Positions 63,490 to 64,000 of a stretch of DNA of 64,000 nt are shown here, piece after piece (within the stretch, counting starts at the first letter, position 1; each line of letters begins with the position of its first letter). The stretch covers positions 30,835 through 94,834 of the forward strand of contig NZ_MJIL01000097.1 of the NCBI RefSeq assembly GCF_001939735.1. Direction: 5' to 3'. The position numbers and the translations under genes are program-made. Source of the DNA: Photobacterium proteolyticum. GTDB taxonomy: Bacteria; Pseudomonadota; Gammaproteobacteria; Enterobacterales; Vibrionaceae. Below the pieces are notes generated by a model, which worked only from the letters and a program-made list of their open reading frames with translations, did no database searches and was not told where the DNA came from.

Positions 63490-64000
63490 AGTAATATCCC
63501 GCCGCTTAAATCGTCGCGCTAACCAGCAATTGAATCTTTATACTCAAGCGAGTTAGCGCTCTTCTTTGCTTTTTATCTCCCTTATGCATCTACTCTTTCA
63601 ATTCATCAACCATAATACTTGTATCCAAGCGTAAATTTTATTAATTGAGTAATATACAACTCGCCAAAACGTACAAAAAACAAGCAAAAAAGAGTAAAAC
63701 CAAGGATATCTTGAATGCTTAGCAAAAATTTCGTTGAAAATTTCAAAAATAAAGCAGACCAAAAAACAAGCTAAACGACCACCTTTTATACTTGCAAGCA
63801 AATATACAGATTTTTTATATTTCCGACACGCCCATCAACAAAACACTCACATCAACAGTTCCTCTGTTTTTTTTTATCAAAATGAGCATCAAGTTGAATT
63901 TTTTTATCTAAGCCATTGTATATAAACATATTTATATCTTCATATATGTTCTCACATGTGTGGTTCATGAAATATCCAATTTCATTCAATTATTTACAAA
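63490..64000. other. AT-rich tail without a supported gene
   Basis: Strongly AT-rich sequence with long A and T runs. Short frames on both strands consist of low-complexity hydrophobic or basic residues and have no ribosome binding site. It may be promoter DNA of a gene beyond the window or the edge of an acquired island. Confidence 0.5.

Noticed and set aside
63598-63925. Hydrophobic and basic short frames in the terminal AT-rich DNA
   Set aside because: Composition follows from A/T runs, and no start signals are visible.

Overview
The window reads as a chromosomal segment of a marine, facultatively anaerobic gammaproteobacterium of the Vibrionaceae, most likely Photobacterium or a close relative. 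The evidence is the combination of tonB-exbB-exbD-hutBCD divergent from hutW-hutX-hutZ, a c-di-GMP (GEMM-I) riboswitch in front of a tfoY-type gene, the PanP aspartate decarboxylase, PurR, punR/punC, artPIQM and two TMAO reductase operons. I saw no tRNA, rRNA, CRISPR array, insertion sequence or prophage. Genus-level assignment is inference.

Layout. 0-8 kb: patatin-like phospholipase, a 29-aa YnhF-type membrane peptide, two beta-barrel outer membrane proteins, an NSS-family Na+ symporter with its 33-aa partner peptide, and panP. 8.4-14.7 kb: torR facing torC-torA-torD. 14.9-20.1 kb: a TtrS/TtrR-like two-component system facing a three-gene respiratory operon (Tat-exported flavoprotein, small tetraheme cytochrome, NapC-type membrane tetraheme cytochrome), with an FNR-like box between them. 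20.1-23.5 kb: a divergent cysS preceded by a leader peptide with four consecutive Cys codons and an intrinsic terminator, then an SgrR-type regulator. 23.6-25 kb: small genes. 25.2-32.9 kb: the iron/haem cluster. 33-35.3 kb: purR and the riboswitch-controlled tfoY gene. 36-43.1 kb: an operon resembling E. coli ydjX-ynjF, in which a VTT/DedA-type membrane domain is fused to a pyridine-nucleotide disulfide oxidoreductase. 43.3-49 kb: a DUF2986-like gene, punR/punC and artPIQM. 49.6-53.5 kb: a second TMAO operon, torE-torC-torA. 53.6-57 kb: redox and stress genes with a degraded merR fragment. 57.1-59.5 kb: dgkA plus an LTA-synthase-like enzyme. 59.9-63.5 kb: a GGDEF-EAL sensor protein and a small gene. 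The last 500 bases are AT-rich and I found no gene in them.

How it fits together. Much of the window serves anaerobic respiration. Quinol electrons go through TorC-type pentahemes to two TorA enzymes, and through a NapC-type/tetraheme pair to an uncharacterised periplasmic flavoprotein reductase. TorR and a TtrSR-like pair are the likely sensors. Haem acquisition (TonB system, HutBCD, HutWXZ) would support this cytochrome-rich physiology, though that link is inference. c-di-GMP appears twice, in the riboswitch and in the GGDEF-EAL protein.

The strongest candidate for an undescribed system is the cysS leader at about 21505-21677 on the minus strand: a 28-codon reading frame with Cys-Cys-Cys-Cys, a segment complementary to the terminator's 5' arm, three imperfect 16-bp repeats, and a classical terminator just upstream of the cysS ribosome binding site. 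It has the form of a cysteine-tRNA-sensing transcription attenuator controlling a non-canonical CysS. The second candidate is the flavoprotein respiratory operon, whose active site appears to differ from known fumarate reductases.
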